Part shown: piece after piece, positions 63,262 through 64,000 of the stretch
Position numbering within the stretch: position 1 is the stretch's first letter
How the letters are laid out: each line of letters starts with the position of its first letter
From: Thauera sedimentorum
Lineage (GTDB): Bacteria > Pseudomonadota > Gammaproteobacteria > Burkholderiales > Rhodocyclaceae
Direction: 5' to 3'
DNA: 64,000 nt
Assembly: GCF_014489115.1 (NCBI RefSeq)
Contig: NZ_JACTAH010000001.1
Coordinates: 310,001-374,000 of the forward strand
Made by a program: the position numbers and the translations under genes
Notes under the pieces: generated by a model
What the model was told of the DNA's origin: nothing
What the model saw: the letters and a program-made list of their open reading frames with translations, nothing else
Database searches by the model: none

Positions 63262-64000
63262 ATGAAATCCGTGACCCTGACGGTCTCCCGCTTCATCCTG
63301 CTGGCAGCGGCATTCGGTGCCCTGTCGGCAGCCCAGGCCGCCGAACCCGCGCTCGGCGAGCGCCTGGACGAACTGCTGGCCTACGCCCGCGAGCACAACC
63401 CGGACCTGGCCGCCAGCACGCTGGAGGCCGACGCGGCGCATGCGCGGGTCGAACCCGCCGCCGCGCTGCCGGACCCGCGCTTCCAGCTCGAGCTGATGGA
63501 CGTCACCAACACCATGAATCCCGGGCGCTCGACTTCGCTGCTGCCCGGCGAGGTGGGCACCACGCGCTACCGGGTGATCCAGCCGCTGCCCTTCTGGGGT
63601 AAGCGCGATTTGCGCGGAGAGGTGGCCGCCGCCCAGGCCGGGCGTACCGATGCGCTGCGCGAACGCACCCGCGTCGAGTTGGAATTCCGCATCAAGAGCG
63701 CCTTCGCCCAGCACTACCAGGCTTTCGGGCGCAGCCGCATCCTCGACGAAACGCTGGCCCTGGTCGATCTGCTCGAGCAGGTGGCCACCGCGCGCTACAG
63801 CGTCGGCCTGGTGCCGCAGCAGGACGTGATCCGCGCGCAGAGCGAACGTACCGCGCTGAAGGTGGAGTTGCTCGAGTCCGAGCGCCGCCGGCGCGATGCC
63901 GCGGCCAAGCTCAACGCCGCGCTGGCGCGCGATCCGCGTGCGGAACTGGCGCCGCCGCGGATGCTGCCGGCCGGGCCGGAAGAGATGGACCTGGCGCTGC
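63262..64000 (+). CDS. TolC/CusC-like outer-membrane efflux protein (cut by window end)
   Basis: At least 246 residues, running off the right edge. A signal peptide (cleavage after AQA, about residue 28) is followed by helical repeats of the TolC type (LDELLAYAREHNPDLAAS and VATARYSVGLVPQQDVIRAQ). It should form the outer-membrane duct of a CusCBA-like copper/silver pump; the other pump genes would lie beyond the window. Confidence 0.85.
   Translation, partial: MKSVTLTVSRFILLAAAFGALSAAQAAEPALGERLDELLAYAREHNPDLAASTLEADAAHARVEPAAALPDPRFQLELMDVTNTMNPGRSTSLLPGEVGTTRYRVIQPLPFWGKRDLRGEVAAAQAGRTDALRERTRVELEFRIKSAFAQHYQAFGRSRILDETLALVDLLEQVATARYSVGLVPQQDVIRAQSERTALKVELLESERRRRDAAAKLNAALARDPRAELAPPRMLPAGPEEMDLAL

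Overview
The window looks like chromosome of a GC-rich denitrifying betaproteobacterium of the Thauera/Azoarcus (Rhodocyclales) type. This is inferred from gene content: a complete cbb3 oxidase operon, FNR and Dnr-like regulators with NnrS and hemerythrin genes, oxygen-independent hemN, a PHA synthase and a PII protein. Typical host genes are strongly GC-biased. Several stretches at 1-4364 and 43551-59553 are accessory DNA, and the 45.9-50.8 kb part is visibly AT-richer.

Layout. (1) 1-4364 is the right end of a genomic island: HTH genes, a HigBA toxin-antitoxin pair and a P4-type integrase, bounded by a 46-bp copy of the 3' half of tRNA-Thr(CGT). (2) 4.4-14.3 kb holds a short-chain dehydrogenase and ccoI-ccoS, then ccoNOQP-ccoG-ccoH with two small membrane-protein genes, under FNR-type boxes. 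(3) 14.3-18.1 kb holds a universal stress protein and a beta-CASP metallo-beta-lactamase protein that share an FNR-like box, then phaC. (4) 18.2-24.2 kb is a nitric oxide/anaerobiosis block: dnr-like regulator, nnrS, sirB2-like, hemerythrin, fnr, hemN and a TauE/SafE-like membrane protein. (5) 24.2-28.5 kb is copper export (MerR-family regulator, copA, copZ), then an orphan tonB behind a cobalamin riboswitch. (6) 28.5-43.4 kb is core housekeeping: ppa, nadE, a PII gene, a Smr-domain gene, trxB, a CRP-type regulator, ftsK, lolA, rarA, serS, mltF and an AhpD-like gene.

(7) 43.46-59.55 kb is the most interesting part. Two neighbouring tRNA genes, tRNA-Ser(CGA) and tRNA-Arg(ACG), have each been invaded by a different element. 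The first (43551-54648, about 11.1 kb) has a tyrosine recombinase, a 16-bp duplicated tRNA end and direct-repeat arm sites at both ends. It carries a tightly packed four-gene operon (D12 adenine methylase, calcineurin-like phosphoesterase, ORC/Cdc6-like ATPase, unknown protein) that I propose as a candidate defence system. It also carries regulatory/toxin-antitoxin-like genes and about 1.1 kb of non-coding DNA dense in GNRA-capped hairpins, probably a large structured RNA. The second (54798-59553, about 4.8 kb) has a large serine recombinase whose last codons lie inside tRNA-Arg, a replication-initiation/MobT-like protein, a small DNA-binding protein and a TIR-domain cargo gene. Its far end carries an 11-bp tRNA duplication followed by what looks like the displaced tRNA-Arg terminator.

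(8) 59.6-64.0 kb is a periplasmic copper-handling cluster: a DUF411 protein, a CusSR-type two-component system, a CusF-like protein, a cytochrome c and a TolC/CusC-like protein cut by the window end.

All names rest on reading motifs and gene order; no database search was run.
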